Source: Kitasatospora xanthocidica (GTDB taxonomy: Bacteria; Actinomycetota; Actinomycetes; Streptomycetales; Streptomycetaceae). Taken from it: a stretch of 64,000 nucleotides of DNA. The stretch is from contig NZ_BNBY01000013.1 of assembly GCF_014656195.1 (NCBI RefSeq), positions 124,001 through 188,000 of the forward strand, read 5' to 3'. Shown piece by piece: positions 1-9,412 of this stretch. The notes under the pieces were generated by a model, which made no database searches, was not told where the DNA came from, and worked only from the letters and a program-made list of their open reading frames with translations. Both the position numbers and the translations under genes were made by a program. Position 1 is the first letter of the stretch; every line of letters begins with the position of its first letter.

Positions 1-1214
1 TCAAGCCGGAGAACGTGCTGCTCGCCGAGGACGGCGTGCGCGTCATCGACTTCGGGATCGCCCGGGCGGCCGAGGACGACGCCGAACTCACCCACACCGG
101 CGGCGTGATCGGCTCGCCCGCGTACATGTCGCCCGAGCAGGCCGAGGGCCGGGCGCTCACCCCGGCCGCCGACGTGTTCTCGCTCGGCTCGGTGCTGGCG
201 CTCGCCCTGACCGGCCGCAGCCCCTTCGCCGGGGCCTCCACCCTGCAGACCCTGTACAACGTGGTGCACACCGAGCCGGACCTCACCGCCGTACCGGCCG
301 CCACCCGGCCGCTGCTCGCGGCCTGCCTGGCCAAGGACCCGGCCGCCCGCCCGACCCCGGCGCGGCTGCTCGACCTCCTCGGCCCGGTCGCCCCGGCGGC
401 CCGGCAGTGGCCGGCGGCGGTGCACCGGCTGATCACCGAGCAGCAGACGGCGGTGGACGCGCTGCTCGCGGGCCCCCGGGCCGCCGTGCCGCCGCGCCCC
501 CGGGGCGGCGAGCCCACCTCCTACCACCTGGCGGCGCCCGGGGGCACCGCCCTGGCCACGGCGCTGGACCGGAGGCTTCCCACCCCCGCCCCCAACGCCG
601 TGGCACCCGCCGACACCCCGCCCCGGCGGTCGCGCCGGACCGCCGCCGTCCTGGTGACCGCCGCGGTCGTGGCCGCGGCGGGCGTCGGCGGCTACCTGTG
701 GCTGCGTGATCCGGGCGATCCGGACGGCCCGGCCGTCCCGGACAAGTACCTCAAGGCGCCGGTCTGCGCGGAGATCACCGGGAAGCTCCCGCTCCCGCCC
801 GCCGAGCGCAAGCCGGAGAAGGACGTCTACTCCGAGCGGTCCTCCACCGCCGAGACCGTGTGCCACTGGTACGGCACGTCGGTCGTCGGCGGTCTGACCT
901 ACGAGGACCAGGAGCCGTCCGCGATGCTCCGCTGGAGGCTCCAGCGCAGCGCGGGGAGCGCGGACAACGCGACCCAGGTCCAGCACAAGGACTTCCGGGC
1001 ACTGGTGGACGGCCGGCGGAGCGCGAGCGGCGTCGGCATCGGCGAGGAGGCGTACTGGGACCAGCCGATCAGGGGCGCGAACTGCTCCCTGGCCGTCCGC
1101 GACGGGAACCTGATCTTCTCGGTCGACCTCGGCGGCACGGACCACCCGGCGGACCGCTGCGAGGCGGACGCCGCGACGGTCGCCCGGGCGGCCCTCGCCG
1201 CGATGCCGCACTGA
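1..1214 (+). CDS. Membrane Ser/Thr protein kinase, 5'-truncated by the window edge
   Basis: C-terminal part of a Hanks-type (PknB-like) kinase. The reading frame is open from the first bases, where it reads KPENVLL, the catalytic-loop segment that normally follows HRDL, so the N-lobe and catalytic Asp lie upstream of the window. The DFG motif (VIDFGIA) and the activation segment with GSPAYMSPEQ are intact, followed by the remaining C-lobe. A Pro/Ala-rich linker leads to one membrane segment encoded at about 634-700. The extracytoplasmic part of about 165 residues has four cysteines (APVC, ETVC, GANC, DRC), probably two disulfides, and looks like the sensor or lipoprotein-type domains found on actinobacterial kinases. 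A strong hairpin follows the stop. A role in regulating the T7SS is possible from position only. Confidence 0.9.
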   Translation, partial: KPENVLLAEDGVRVIDFGIARAAEDDAELTHTGGVIGSPAYMSPEQAEGRALTPAADVFSLGSVLALALTGRSPFAGASTLQTLYNVVHTEPDLTAVPAATRPLLAACLAKDPAARPTPARLLDLLGPVAPAARQWPAAVHRLITEQQTAVDALLAGPRAAVPPRPRGGEPTSYHLAAPGGTALATALDRRLPTPAPNAVAPADTPPRRSRRTAAVLVTAAVVAAAGVGGYLWLRDPGDPDGPAVPDKYLKAPVCAEITGKLPLPPAERKPEKDVYSERSSTAETVCHWYGTSVVGGLTYEDQEPSAMLRWRLQRSAGSADNATQVQHKDFRALVDGRRSASGVGIGEEAYWDQPIRGANCSLAVRDGNLIFSVDLGGTDHPADRCEADAATVARAALAAMPH

Positions 1215-1244
1215 GGCCCTCTCGCCGACGAGCCCTCCCCGGAG

Positions 1245-1285
1245 CGCCGCGGGCCGCGGCACCCCCGTGACCGCGGCCCGCGGTG
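1245..1285 (+). terminator. Hairpin terminator after the kinase gene
   Basis: The 13-nt arms 1247-1259 and 1271-1283 are perfectly complementary, and the stem extends by a G-U and a C-G pair. The loop is 11 nt. It starts about 30 nt past the stop codon. There is no U-tract, which is usual for high-GC actinobacteria. Confidence 0.6.
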
Positions 1286-1410
1286 CGACCCCGGCCCGGG
1301 CTGGTCGGGCCCCGCGGGGCACGTGAGGGCGCGGGGGCCGGCAGGTGCCTCCTGGGGCGGGTCCGTCGGGTGTTCATCCTCCGTGCGGGGCGGTCGGCAG
1401 CGCCACGACG

Positions 1411-1466
1411 TTGACCTGACGTTGACCCGTCATTGTCCTGACACTTCGCCCCGCTCCCGCTACGCT
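1411..1466 (+). promoter_or_regulatory. Candidate promoter and direct repeat upstream of the 1537 regulator
   Basis: CTGACA at 1438-1443 and TACGCT at 1461-1466 are separated by 17 nt, resembling a vegetative -35/-10 pair. Two copies of TTGACC (1411-1416 and 1422-1427) lie just upstream, 11 bp apart, and could be alternative -35 boxes or an operator. This is motif reading only. The rest of 1286-1536 shows nothing else I can support. Confidence 0.35.
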
Positions 1467-1536
1467 CGTTCGCGGTCCGCGTCGGAGTGGCGGTGCGGAG
1501 TGGCCGCATGCCGAGGCCGGGGGACCGGGGGGATGC

Positions 1537-3966
1537 GTGGGGGCTGCGGTGTTCGCCGAACTGTTGCGGGAGCGACGACTGTCGGCGGGGTGGAGTCAGG
1601 ACGAACTCGCCGGTCGCTCGGGCGTCTCGGCCCGGTCGATCAGCGCACTGGAGGCCGGTGGGCGGCGGCCGCGGATGTCCTCGGTGGTCCGGCTCGCCGA
1701 GGCGCTCGGCGTCGACCCGGACACCCGGGCCCGGTGGCTGGCGGCGGCCCGGGACGCGGGCGCCGAGGAGCCGGGCGGAGCGGACGCCCCGGCCGGTGCC
1801 CGGCCGTCCGGTGGCCGGGAGTCCGGTACGGCGGACTCCCCGCCGTTCCCGCGCTCCCCGGCCGGGCCGGGCGGGCCGACCGTGCCGCAGCAATTACCCA
1901 TGGCCATCCGGCACTTCACCGGCCGGTCCCGGGAACTCCAGGCGCTCGACGAGCTGCTGGGCGACCGGATCCCCGGCTGCGGCGCGGTCGTGATCTCGGC
2001 CATCGCCGGCACCGCGGGCGTCGGCAAGACCACCCTCGCCGTGCACTTCGCCCACCGGGTGGCCGAGCGCTTCCCCGACGGGCAGCTCTTCGCCAACCTG
2101 CGCGGCTTCGACCCGGCCAGGGCCCCGCTCGACGCCGCCGACGTGGCACGCGGCTTCCTGGACGCGCTCGGGGTCCCGGCCCCGCGCATCCCCGCCGACC
2201 CGGACGGGCAGCTCGCGCTGCTGCGCAGCCGGCTGGCCGGCACCCGGACGCTGATCGTCCTCGACAACGCCCGCGAGGCGGAACAGGTCCGTCCGCTGCT
2301 GCCCGGCTCGGACACCTGCCTGGTCATGGTCACCAGCCGGAACCGGATGCCCGGACTGGTCGCCCTGGACGGCGCCGTCCCGCTGGCCCTCGACGTGCTC
2401 TCCCACGCCGAGGCCCGGGAACTGCTCGCCCGCCGCCTGGGCGCCACGCCCGTCGAGGAACAGCCGGACGCCACCGACGAACTGATCGAACTGTGCGCCC
2501 GGCTGCCGCTGGCCCTGAACATCGCCGCCGCCCGGGCGGCCGACCACCCGGGTACCCCGCTCGGCGTCTGGGCCCGCGAACTGCGCGACTCCCGCGCGCG
2601 CCTGGACCTGCTCTCCACCGGCGACGACCACGCGGACGTCCGGGTGGTGCTCTCCTGGTCCTACCGCGCCCTGGACCCCGGCGCCGCCCGGCTGTTCCGG
2701 CTGCTCGGCCTTCACCCCGGCCCGTACATCGGCACGGCCGCGGCCGCGAGCCTCGCGGGCCTGCCGCTGCCCGAGGCCCGCCGGCTGCTGGCGGACCTGC
2801 ACCGGGCCCACCTGATCGCCGAGACGGACCGGGACCGCTACACCCTGCACGACCTGCTGCGCGCCTACGCCGCCGAACGGGCCGCCGCCGACGAGCCCGC
2901 GCCGGAGCGGGCCGGGGCGACCCTGCGGGTGCTCGACCACTACCTCCACACCGCGCACCGCGCCGGCTGCCTGGCCTACGCCGACGACGCCTCCTGGCAG
3001 CCGCTGCCCCTCGCCGAGCCGGCCGCCGGGGTCGGGCCCGAGGAGCTCACCGACCGGGCGCAGGCGCTCGCCTGGTACCGGGGTGAGCAGCCGGTGCTCG
3101 AACGGGTCGTCGACCTGGCCCACCGGGAGGGGCTCGACGGGCACGCCTGGCAGCTCGTCGACGCGCAGGTGTCCTACCTGCTCAAGTCGGGCCTGTGGCA
3201 GCAGTGGCAGCGGGCCAGCGAGACCGCGCTCGCCGCCGCCGAGCGCACCGGGGACCTCCGCGGCCAGGCCCAGGCGCGCCGCTGGCTCGGCCAGGTGCAC
3301 CGCTCCCAGGGCCGCCAGCCCGAGGCCCGGCACGAACTGCGCCTGGCCCTCGACCTGTTCGAGGCGCTCGGGGACCGGCCGCGGCAGGGCAGGACCAGGC
3401 TCGACCTCGCCCTCGCCCTCGGCGAGGAACAGGCCAACGCCGAGGCGGTGGCGGAGTCCCGCCGGGCCCTGGAACTGTTCCGGACCATCGAGGACCGCAA
3501 CGGCCAGGCCCTCGCGCTCAACAGCATCGGCTGGTATCTGACGCACCAGGGCGAGCCGCGCGAGGGGCTCGCCGCGTGCCGGCACGCCCTGGAGCTGGCC
3601 CGGGAGACCGGCAACCTCCCCGCCCAGTCGTCGATCCGGGACAGCATAGGGTTCATCCACCACCAGCTCGGCGAGTACCGGGAGGCCCTCCCCGCCTACC
3701 AGGAGTCGCTGCGACTGCGGCAGGAGGTCGGCGACTACTTCCTCCAGGCCGACATCCACACCCACATCGGCGACACCCACCTCGCCCTCGGGGACACCGG
3801 CGCCGCCCGGGCCTCCTGGCTGCGGGGCCTGGCCATCCTGGAGCACCTGCAGCACCGCGACGCCGACGCCGTCCGGGCCCGGCTGGACGCCCTCCCGGAC
3901 CCTGACCTGGACCGGGAACCGGACCCGGACCAGGAACCGGACCCCGGGCCTCCCGTCGAAGCCTGA
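1537..3966 (+). CDS. XRE-family HTH / NB-ARC ATPase / TPR regulator with a TTA codon
   Basis: 809 residues in the STAND-regulator arrangement. Residues about 5-70 form an XRE helix-turn-helix (WSQDELAGRSGVSARSISAL). A Pro/Gly linker follows, then an NB-ARC NTPase with P-loop AGTAGVGKTTLA near residue 158 and a Walker-B-like LIVLDNA, and from about residue 530 a run of TPR helices. It is probably a cytoplasmic transcription factor gated by nucleotide and ligand; the target is unknown. Codon 120 (1894-1896) is TTA, so translation may depend on the bldA leucyl-tRNA. The start is GTG at 1537; GTG at 1549 is also possible. It is the same protein type as the gene at 59379 at the other end of the locus. 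Confidence 0.85.
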   Translation: MGAAVFAELLRERRLSAGWSQDELAGRSGVSARSISALEAGGRRPRMSSVVRLAEALGVDPDTRARWLAAARDAGAEEPGGADAPAGARPSGGRESGTADSPPFPRSPAGPGGPTVPQQLPMAIRHFTGRSRELQALDELLGDRIPGCGAVVISAIAGTAGVGKTTLAVHFAHRVAERFPDGQLFANLRGFDPARAPLDAADVARGFLDALGVPAPRIPADPDGQLALLRSRLAGTRTLIVLDNAREAEQVRPLLPGSDTCLVMVTSRNRMPGLVALDGAVPLALDVLSHAEARELLARRLGATPVEEQPDATDELIELCARLPLALNIAAARAADHPGTPLGVWARELRDSRARLDLLSTGDDHADVRVVLSWSYRALDPGAARLFRLLGLHPGPYIGTAAAASLAGLPLPEARRLLADLHRAHLIAETDRDRYTLHDLLRAYAAERAAADEPAPERAGATLRVLDHYLHTAHRAGCLAYADDASWQPLPLAEPAAGVGPEELTDRAQALAWYRGEQPVLERVVDLAHREGLDGHAWQLVDAQVSYLLKSGLWQQWQRASETALAAAERTGDLRGQAQARRWLGQVHRSQGRQPEARHELRLALDLFEALGDRPRQGRTRLDLALALGEEQANAEAVAESRRALELFRTIEDRNGQALALNSIGWYLTHQGEPREGLAACRHALELARETGNLPAQSSIRDSIGFIHHQLGEYREALPAYQESLRLRQEVGDYFLQADIHTHIGDTHLALGDTGAARASWLRGLAILEHLQHRDADAVRARLDALPDPDLDREPDPDQEPDPGPPVEA

Positions 3967-4085
3967 ACCCGGGCCGCCCGCCGACCGCTGAACCGGACCG
4001 CCCCCGCCGTCCGTAGCACCGAAGAGGGCGCGCACCGTCCGCCCCCGGAGCGGCGGGTGCGCCCGAACAGGCGGGGAGGAACCGG

Positions 4086-5624
4086 ATGCAGTCCCGACGC
4101 GACCAGGTGCAGGCGCACCTGTTCGTGATGAGCAGGCTGGCCTCGGGCATGCTGCGAGCGGAGCCCGACGCGCCGGACACCCCCACCGGGCGGACCACCC
4201 GGGGCACCATGACCGGGCTGGCGGTGGCGGTGCTGATCGGGCTCGGGGTCACGGTGTACGGGGTGATCAAGCCCGGCGGCAACGACGGCTGGGCCAAACC
4301 CGGCACCCTGGTGGTGGTCGAGGAGACCGGCGCCCGCTACCTGTCGATCGGCGGGCAGTTGCACCCGGTGCTGAACGACACCAGTGCCAGACTCCTGGCC
4401 GGCGACCAGATGACGGTACGCCAGGTGAGCCGGGACTCGATCGCGGACGTGCCGCGCGGCGGGCCGGTCGGGATCGTCGGCGCCCCCGACGGGCTGCCGC
4501 CGGCCAGCGAACTCGGCGGCGGCACCTGGCTGGTCTGCGGCACCGTCCAGCCCGGCCCCACCGGCGCCCCCGCGCCCCGGCTCGGCCTGCTGATGGACCC
4601 GGCCGCGGAGGGGCGGGCGCTGACCGCCGCCCAGGGCGTCCTGGTCTCCCCGCCGGACGGCTCGGTCCACCTGCTCTGGCAGGGCCAGCGGCTGCGCGTG
4701 GACACCGCCAACCAGGCGCTGCAGGCGCTCGGTTACGGCGGCGCGACGCCCTTCCCCGTCCCGGCCGGCGTGCTGAACGCGCTGCCCGCCGGCCCGGACC
4801 TGGCCTCGCCCGCCGTCGCCCGGCGCGGCGAGGGCGGCCCGGTGCTGGGCGGCAAGCCGACCAGGATCGGCCAGCTCTTCACGGCCGTCGGCGGTGCGCA
4901 CTACCTGCTCACCAAGGACGGCCTCGCCCCGCTCAGCCCGACCCTGTACGCGCTGCTGCTCGGCGACCCGCGCACCCAGAAGGAGGCGTACGGCAGCGAC
5001 GCCCCGACGCCCGCGTCGATCGGCGCGATGGACCTGGCCGCGCACACCGCGCCCGGCGGCCCGCCCGCCCCGGGCCTGCCGGAGACGCCGCCGGCCCTGG
5101 TCCTGCCGCTGCGCGGCGAAGGCGTCTGCGCCGACCTGCACACCGGCGCCGGCGCGCCGACGACCGCGGTCACGATGCTGCCCGCCGCGCAGGCCGAGGC
5201 AGGACGGCCCCCGACGGCCCCGGTGGGCGCGCCCCCGGGCACCTGCGCCGTCGCCGACCGGATCGCCGTCCGGCCGGGCCGCGGGGCCCTGGTGCGGGCA
5301 CTGTCCGGCGCCGGGGCGGGCAGCACCGAGTACCTGGTCACCGAGGCCGGGGTGCGCTACCCGCTGCCCGCCGCGGCGGTGGCCAAGCAGCTCGGCTACG
5401 GGGGCACCACCCCCGTCGCGGTGCCCGCGCCGGTGCTCGGCCTGCTGCCCGCCGGGCCCAGCCTCGACCCGGCGGCCCTCGCGGCCGCGGCCTCCGTCGC
5501 ACCGACGGCCGGGACGGTCCCCGCCCTGTCGGCCGGAGCGGCCGCCCTGCCCGCCGGGGCGGTCCCCGCCCTGCCCGCCGGGACGGCCGCCCAGCCCGCA
5601 GTGGGGTCGTCGTCCTGCGACTGA
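4086..5624 (+). CDS. eccB: Type VII secretion protein EccB
   Basis: 512 residues, the usual EccB size. The N-terminus MQSRRDQVQAHLFVMSRL is the classic EccB signature. It is followed by a single membrane helix (about residues 40-61) and a large extracytoplasmic domain with the WLVCGTV motif, paired cysteines and repeated LGYGG...PVP...LLPAGP segments, matching the EccB repeats of the periplasmic part of the ESX core complex. In ESX systems EccB assembles with EccC, EccD and EccE in the inner membrane. The start is supported by GGGGAGGAACCGG just before the ATG. It opens the ESX gene string; the next gene begins 73 bp later. Confidence 0.95.
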   Translation: MQSRRDQVQAHLFVMSRLASGMLRAEPDAPDTPTGRTTRGTMTGLAVAVLIGLGVTVYGVIKPGGNDGWAKPGTLVVVEETGARYLSIGGQLHPVLNDTSARLLAGDQMTVRQVSRDSIADVPRGGPVGIVGAPDGLPPASELGGGTWLVCGTVQPGPTGAPAPRLGLLMDPAAEGRALTAAQGVLVSPPDGSVHLLWQGQRLRVDTANQALQALGYGGATPFPVPAGVLNALPAGPDLASPAVARRGEGGPVLGGKPTRIGQLFTAVGGAHYLLTKDGLAPLSPTLYALLLGDPRTQKEAYGSDAPTPASIGAMDLAAHTAPGGPPAPGLPETPPALVLPLRGEGVCADLHTGAGAPTTAVTMLPAAQAEAGRPPTAPVGAPPGTCAVADRIAVRPGRGALVRALSGAGAGSTEYLVTEAGVRYPLPAAAVAKQLGYGGTTPVAVPAPVLGLLPAGPSLDPAALAAAASVAPTAGTVPALSAGAAALPAGAVPALPAGTAAQPAVGSSSCD

Positions 5625-5697
5625 ACCACCGGTCCGGACAGTCCCGTTGAGTCGATCAGAGCACGCGCGACCCCCGCGCGCAGAGAAGGGAGCCCCG

Positions 5698-6027
5698 GTG
5701 AGCACGCCAGCGAACTTGACCAAACAGGACGAGGCGATCCGCAAGGCGCTGTCCGACATCGAGCAGCAGATCGAAGGGATGATCACGGCCGGCCGCACGG
5801 TCGAGCGGATCAAGCAGGAGCTGGCCTCCGGCTACATCTCCGGGGCCAGTTCCACCTTCCAGCAGAAGGTCGAGGACTGGATGCAGCGCTACCACCAGGT
5901 CATCGGGGCGTTCGAGCGCTTCGCGGAGGCCACCAAGGTCGCCGACCAGACCATCTCGCACGCCGAGGAGGAGGCCCGCCTGCACGCCGCGGACGGGTTC
6001 ATCGAGGGTGTGCTGAACGGCGCCTGA
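5698..6027 (+). CDS. WXG100-size ESX substrate (Esx-like)
   Basis: 109 residues, the size and predicted all-helical hairpin of a WXG100 protein. Where a canonical member has W-x-G at the turn, this one reads SGYISGASSTFQ followed by QQKVEDW, so the Trp is missing from the turn. It probably pairs with the next gene product as an EsxA/EsxB-type heterodimer. I chose GTG at 5698 because GGGAG lies just upstream and the helical hairpin starts there; the frame stays open further upstream inside eccB. The C-terminus lacks an evident YxxxD/E export motif, so export may rely on its partner. Confidence 0.8.
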   Translation: MSTPANLTKQDEAIRKALSDIEQQIEGMITAGRTVERIKQELASGYISGASSTFQQKVEDWMQRYHQVIGAFERFAEATKVADQTISHAEEEARLHAADGFIEGVLNGA

Positions 6028-6059
6028 CGGCGCGTCACCGACGGGAAGGAAGCGGACAC

Positions 6060-6377
6060 ATGAGCCAGCCGATGGACAACTTCGGGAGCATCCAGCTCCA
6101 CCACGAGACCGTCGCCCAGGCGGCGAGCGAACTGGGCCGGGCGGGCAGCCTGATGGACGAGGCCCTGTGGGAGGTGGAGCAGAAGCTGAAGACCCTGGAG
6201 GAGAGCGGCAACTTCCAGGGCGCCGCCGCCAACGCCTTCACGGAGTTCAAGATGGCCGTGACGGCCAACGCGGGGCAGATGAACCAGGACATCATCGCCG
6301 CCGGCGGCAAGCTCACCAGCATGCACCACATCATGAGCCAGGCCGACCAGGACGCGAGCAAGCAGTTCATCCACTGA
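6060..6377 (+). CDS. WXG100-size ESX substrate (Esx-like partner)
   Basis: 105 residues, two amphipathic helices with a turn reading SGNFQGAAANAF. FQG takes the place of WxG, a known variation (hydrophobic-x-Gly). The ATG is preceded by GGAAGGAAG at good spacing, and the gene starts 32 bp after the previous one. It probably forms a heterodimer with the 5698 product that is recognised by the EccC ATPase domains. I see no Y-x-x-x-D/E near the C-terminus. Confidence 0.85.
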   Translation: MSQPMDNFGSIQLHHETVAQAASELGRAGSLMDEALWEVEQKLKTLEESGNFQGAAANAFTEFKMAVTANAGQMNQDIIAAGGKLTSMHHIMSQADQDASKQFIH

Positions 6378-6393
6378 GGCGGGAGCCCCACGC

Positions 6394-6762
6394 ATGGCCG
6401 ACCAGATCAAGATGACGGTCGAGGGGCTCGAGGGCTTCGTCGCCGAACTCATCACGCTCGAAGGCGACGTCAACGGCCAGAAGAGCGTCTGGGACGGCGT
6501 CAAGGCCGCGGGTATCAAGCCCGGCCGCGACGTGTTCCCCCAGGCGAAGACGCTCAAGGAGAACTTCAACGCGTTCTCCGGCAGCGTCAGCAGCTCCATC
6601 GAGTTTGTCCGGGGCGAGGTCGACAAGATCATGATGGACCTCCTGCGCGCCCGGGACCGGCTGCACCTCGGCAACGGCGAAGCCCTGACCGAGGCCCAGA
6701 TGATGGACGTCATCGGTGACGTCCTGAACGGCGGCGGCCCGCCCAAGCCGCCCGCCGCCTGA
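6394..6762 (+). CDS. Small helical ESX-associated protein
   Basis: 122 residues starting MADQIKMTVEGLEGF, with two long helices around a WDGVKAAG turn, a C-terminal MMDVIGDVLNG helix and a Pro-rich tail. The size, helical pattern and position (16 bp after the previous gene) suggest a WXG100-like or EspC-like secreted partner, but I do not recognise the family. GGGAG precedes the ATG. A strong hairpin follows at 6794-6828. Confidence 0.75.
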   Translation: MADQIKMTVEGLEGFVAELITLEGDVNGQKSVWDGVKAAGIKPGRDVFPQAKTLKENFNAFSGSVSSSIEFVRGEVDKIMMDLLRARDRLHLGNGEALTEAQMMDVIGDVLNGGGPPKPPAA

Positions 6763-6793
6763 CGCCGCGGCGCACCGCGCCGTCCGGCCGTCC

Positions 6794-6828
6794 GCCGTCG
6801 GACCGGGAGCACCGTCCGGTCCGACGGC
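6794..6828 (+). terminator. Perfect 13-bp hairpin inside the ESX gene string
   Basis: Arms 6794-6806 and 6816-6828 are perfect inverted repeats with a 9-nt loop, between the third small ESX gene and the 6874 gene. It is terminator-like without a U-tract. It probably attenuates read-through or protects the 3' end of the small-protein mRNA. Confidence 0.6.
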
Positions 6829-6873
6829 ACCCCCTGCCCGAACCGACCCGTCACGTCCCGTCCGGAGGGAACC

Positions 6874-9270
6874 ATGTCCGATCCGAAGCCCGCCAGGACC
6901 TTCACCTGGGAACAGATGCTGGAGGCGTTCGCGGGGGAGGCGCACACCACCGTGGTGCACCGGACGGACGTCACCGGCACGCCCTGGATCACCGGCCGGC
7001 AGCTCGTGACGGACTCGCAGTACAACAACAACTGCCGCAAGACGAAGGACGGCCTCGCCGGCGGCAACTCCGGCTACGACATGTGGGCGGAGTGGACCTA
7101 CGCCACGCAGAACGGCCTCACCTACACCACCATCCTGGGCATCACCCTCAACTGGCCGTTCTGGGACGACAAGGCGGGGAACCAGAACGGCTCCGTGCTG
7201 CACCGCTTCCACACCGACCCCGGTGACGTCCTCGGGCCGTCCATCTGGAACGGCGGACCGGGCAACGAGAACACCTCGCCGAAGTCTCTGGAGACGGCCG
7301 CGGCCGAACTCGTCAAGGTGGAGACCGCCATCGGGGACCTGCGGCCCCGCATCCAGGCGTTCGCGGACCGGGTGGACGGCGCGGGCAGCGACTTCCAGGG
7401 CAGCGCCGCCGGCCGGTTCAAGGAGGTGCTGATCGGGCTGGAGAACGAGGTCCGGGAGCTGCACTTCCGCCTCAACGGGACCGTCGCCTCCTACCGGGAC
7501 GACGCGAAGGGCGCCACCCCGCCGGCCGCGGGAAACAGCATCGCCGACAAGCTGAAGAAGGCCGGGGAGCAACTGCTCCTGGCACAGCAGAACATGTACA
7601 ACCTCGGCTACAACCCCTGGCGGGGGGCGGCCGCCCGGGAGAAGAAGACGTCCGACTGGAACTACAAGGACTACGCCGAGGACATCGCGCGTGCTCCGTC
7701 GGACGAGCACAACAACTCGTGGGCCTGGCCGTACGCCTGCGTCCGGGACGCCTTCCAGCGGGAGGTCGAGAAGATCACCACGGTGGTGCTCGACACGACC
7801 AAGATCGAGGCGGACGTCAGCGGGCCGGGTTACGTCCTCTCGTCGAAGGAGTCCGGCCCCATCGCCTCGGGCGTCCAGTCCTTCACCGACTTCGTCAACA
7901 ACCAGGCGACGGCTCTGTGGACCAAGCACGTGGTCGACGTCCTGGACGAGGCGGCCACTGCGGCGGGGAACCTCGTGTGGGACGCCTACCAGGCGGCCAA
8001 CGAACTGCTGCACCCGTTCGGCAACCCGACCATGAACCTCCCCAAGGACAAGGTCGATCCCCCCAAGGGCGCCCCCGACCCGAACAATCCCGGCGGTGGC
8101 GGCGCCGGAGGCAAGGGCCCCGGCGGGATCGGCGGCAACGGCGGACCGCCGCCGCCGACCAACATCAAGGGCGGCCCCGGCGGGATCGGCGGCGGGAACG
8201 GCACCGGCGGCAAGGGCACCGGCGGGATCGGTGGCATCGGCGGTATCGGGGGCATCGGCGGCAACAACGGCCAGGTCCCGCTGCTCGGCAAGGACGGCAA
8301 GCCGCTCCTCGACAAGGACGGCAAGCCGATGTACGTCCCGGCCGGGACGACCGTCAACGGCAAGGGCGAGCTGATCGGCAAGGACGGCAAGCCGCTCCTC
8401 GACAAGGACGGCAAGCCCCGGCACGTACCCCTGGGCACCGTGGTCGGCCAGCCCTCGACCGGTGGCGGCAACTCCGGGAACACCGGGAACACCGGCTCCA
8501 GCGCGCCGTTCAAGGTGCCGGTGGGCTCCAAGAAGAACGAGGACGGCACCGTCACCGGCCCCGACGGGACGCTGCTGAAGGACGCCAACGGCTACCCGGT
8601 GATCCTCGGCAAGGACCGGACCATCGACACCGACGGCACCGTCCGCGACGCCAACGGCCGCCCCGTCTCGCAGTTCGAGCAGCTGCTGACGGACGCCGAG
8701 CACGCCTACGCGGGCGGCTCCGGGAGCGTCGGCACCGGCGGCCGGGGCAGCGGCGGATCGATCGGGCTGCCGGGCTCGATCGGGGGCAGCGGCGGCGACT
8801 CCTTCGGCTCGGGCGTCTCCTTCGGCTCGGGCGGGGCGGGCTCGCTCAAGGGCGGGACCGATCTCTTCGGCGAGCCCTTCGCCGGGAAGAGCGGCATCTC
8901 GGCCAAGACCGTCGGCGGCCTGGCCGCGTCGGGGCCGCCGAGCGTCGGCGTCGGCGGCCGGCTCGCCGACGCCATGGGCGTCAGGCCGACGGCGGAAGCG
9001 GCCGCCGAGGAGGCCGCCGCGGCCCGGGCCGCCGCCGGACGGGGCGCGGCCTCGGCCGCGGCCGAGGAGTCCCAGTTGATGGGCCGGGGCGTCCCGACCA
9101 CCGGCGGCATGGGCGGCCCGATGATGCCCCCGATGGGCGCCGGGGCGGGTGCCGGCGCGGGTGCGGGCGGCCAGGGCGAGAAGGAGCGGCAGCGCACCAC
9201 CTGGCTGTCCGAGGACGAGGAGGTCTGGGGCACCGACACGGGCGGTGTGACGGGCGTCATCGGCCGCTGA
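6874..9270 (+). CDS. Large WXG100-like ESX-associated protein with Gly-rich C-terminal half
   Basis: 798 residues. The N-terminal part (about 1-240) is helical and contains a WXG100-like hairpin with turn SDFQGSAAGRF near residue 175. The middle (to about 390) is helical, with an NPWRGAAAREKK segment and a conserved-looking tryptophan-rich front (TWAEW/NWPFWDD type). From about residue 405 the protein becomes low-complexity: GGIGG-type glycine repeats, then two KDGKPLLDKDGKP repeats and further DG-rich strands, then Ala- and Gly-rich tail blocks. It may belong to the Streptomyces proteins called AAWG family, which I could not check. It is likely a secreted or surface partner of the ESX apparatus. 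GGAGGGAACC precedes the ATG. Confidence 0.75.
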   Translation: MSDPKPARTFTWEQMLEAFAGEAHTTVVHRTDVTGTPWITGRQLVTDSQYNNNCRKTKDGLAGGNSGYDMWAEWTYATQNGLTYTTILGITLNWPFWDDKAGNQNGSVLHRFHTDPGDVLGPSIWNGGPGNENTSPKSLETAAAELVKVETAIGDLRPRIQAFADRVDGAGSDFQGSAAGRFKEVLIGLENEVRELHFRLNGTVASYRDDAKGATPPAAGNSIADKLKKAGEQLLLAQQNMYNLGYNPWRGAAAREKKTSDWNYKDYAEDIARAPSDEHNNSWAWPYACVRDAFQREVEKITTVVLDTTKIEADVSGPGYVLSSKESGPIASGVQSFTDFVNNQATALWTKHVVDVLDEAATAAGNLVWDAYQAANELLHPFGNPTMNLPKDKVDPPKGAPDPNNPGGGGAGGKGPGGIGGNGGPPPPTNIKGGPGGIGGGNGTGGKGTGGIGGIGGIGGIGGNNGQVPLLGKDGKPLLDKDGKPMYVPAGTTVNGKGELIGKDGKPLLDKDGKPRHVPLGTVVGQPSTGGGNSGNTGNTGSSAPFKVPVGSKKNEDGTVTGPDGTLLKDANGYPVILGKDRTIDTDGTVRDANGRPVSQFEQLLTDAEHAYAGGSGSVGTGGRGSGGSIGLPGSIGGSGGDSFGSGVSFGSGGAGSLKGGTDLFGEPFAGKSGISAKTVGGLAASGPPSVGVGGRLADAMGVRPTAEAAAEEAAAARAAAGRGAASAAAEESQLMGRGVPTTGGMGGPMMPPMGAGAGAGAGAGGQGEKERQRTTWLSEDEEVWGTDTGGVTGVIGR

Positions 9271-9412
9271 GCAGGGGTTCCCCGCCGCCGTCGAACCCAC
9301 GGGCCGGGTGCGGCCGTAGAGAGGACCGTACGACCCCATGGACCGGTGCGTTCCGGGCCCGACACCTCCGGGCCCGGGACGCACCCTCGGCAGGAGAAGG
9401 AGGAGCGGACGG

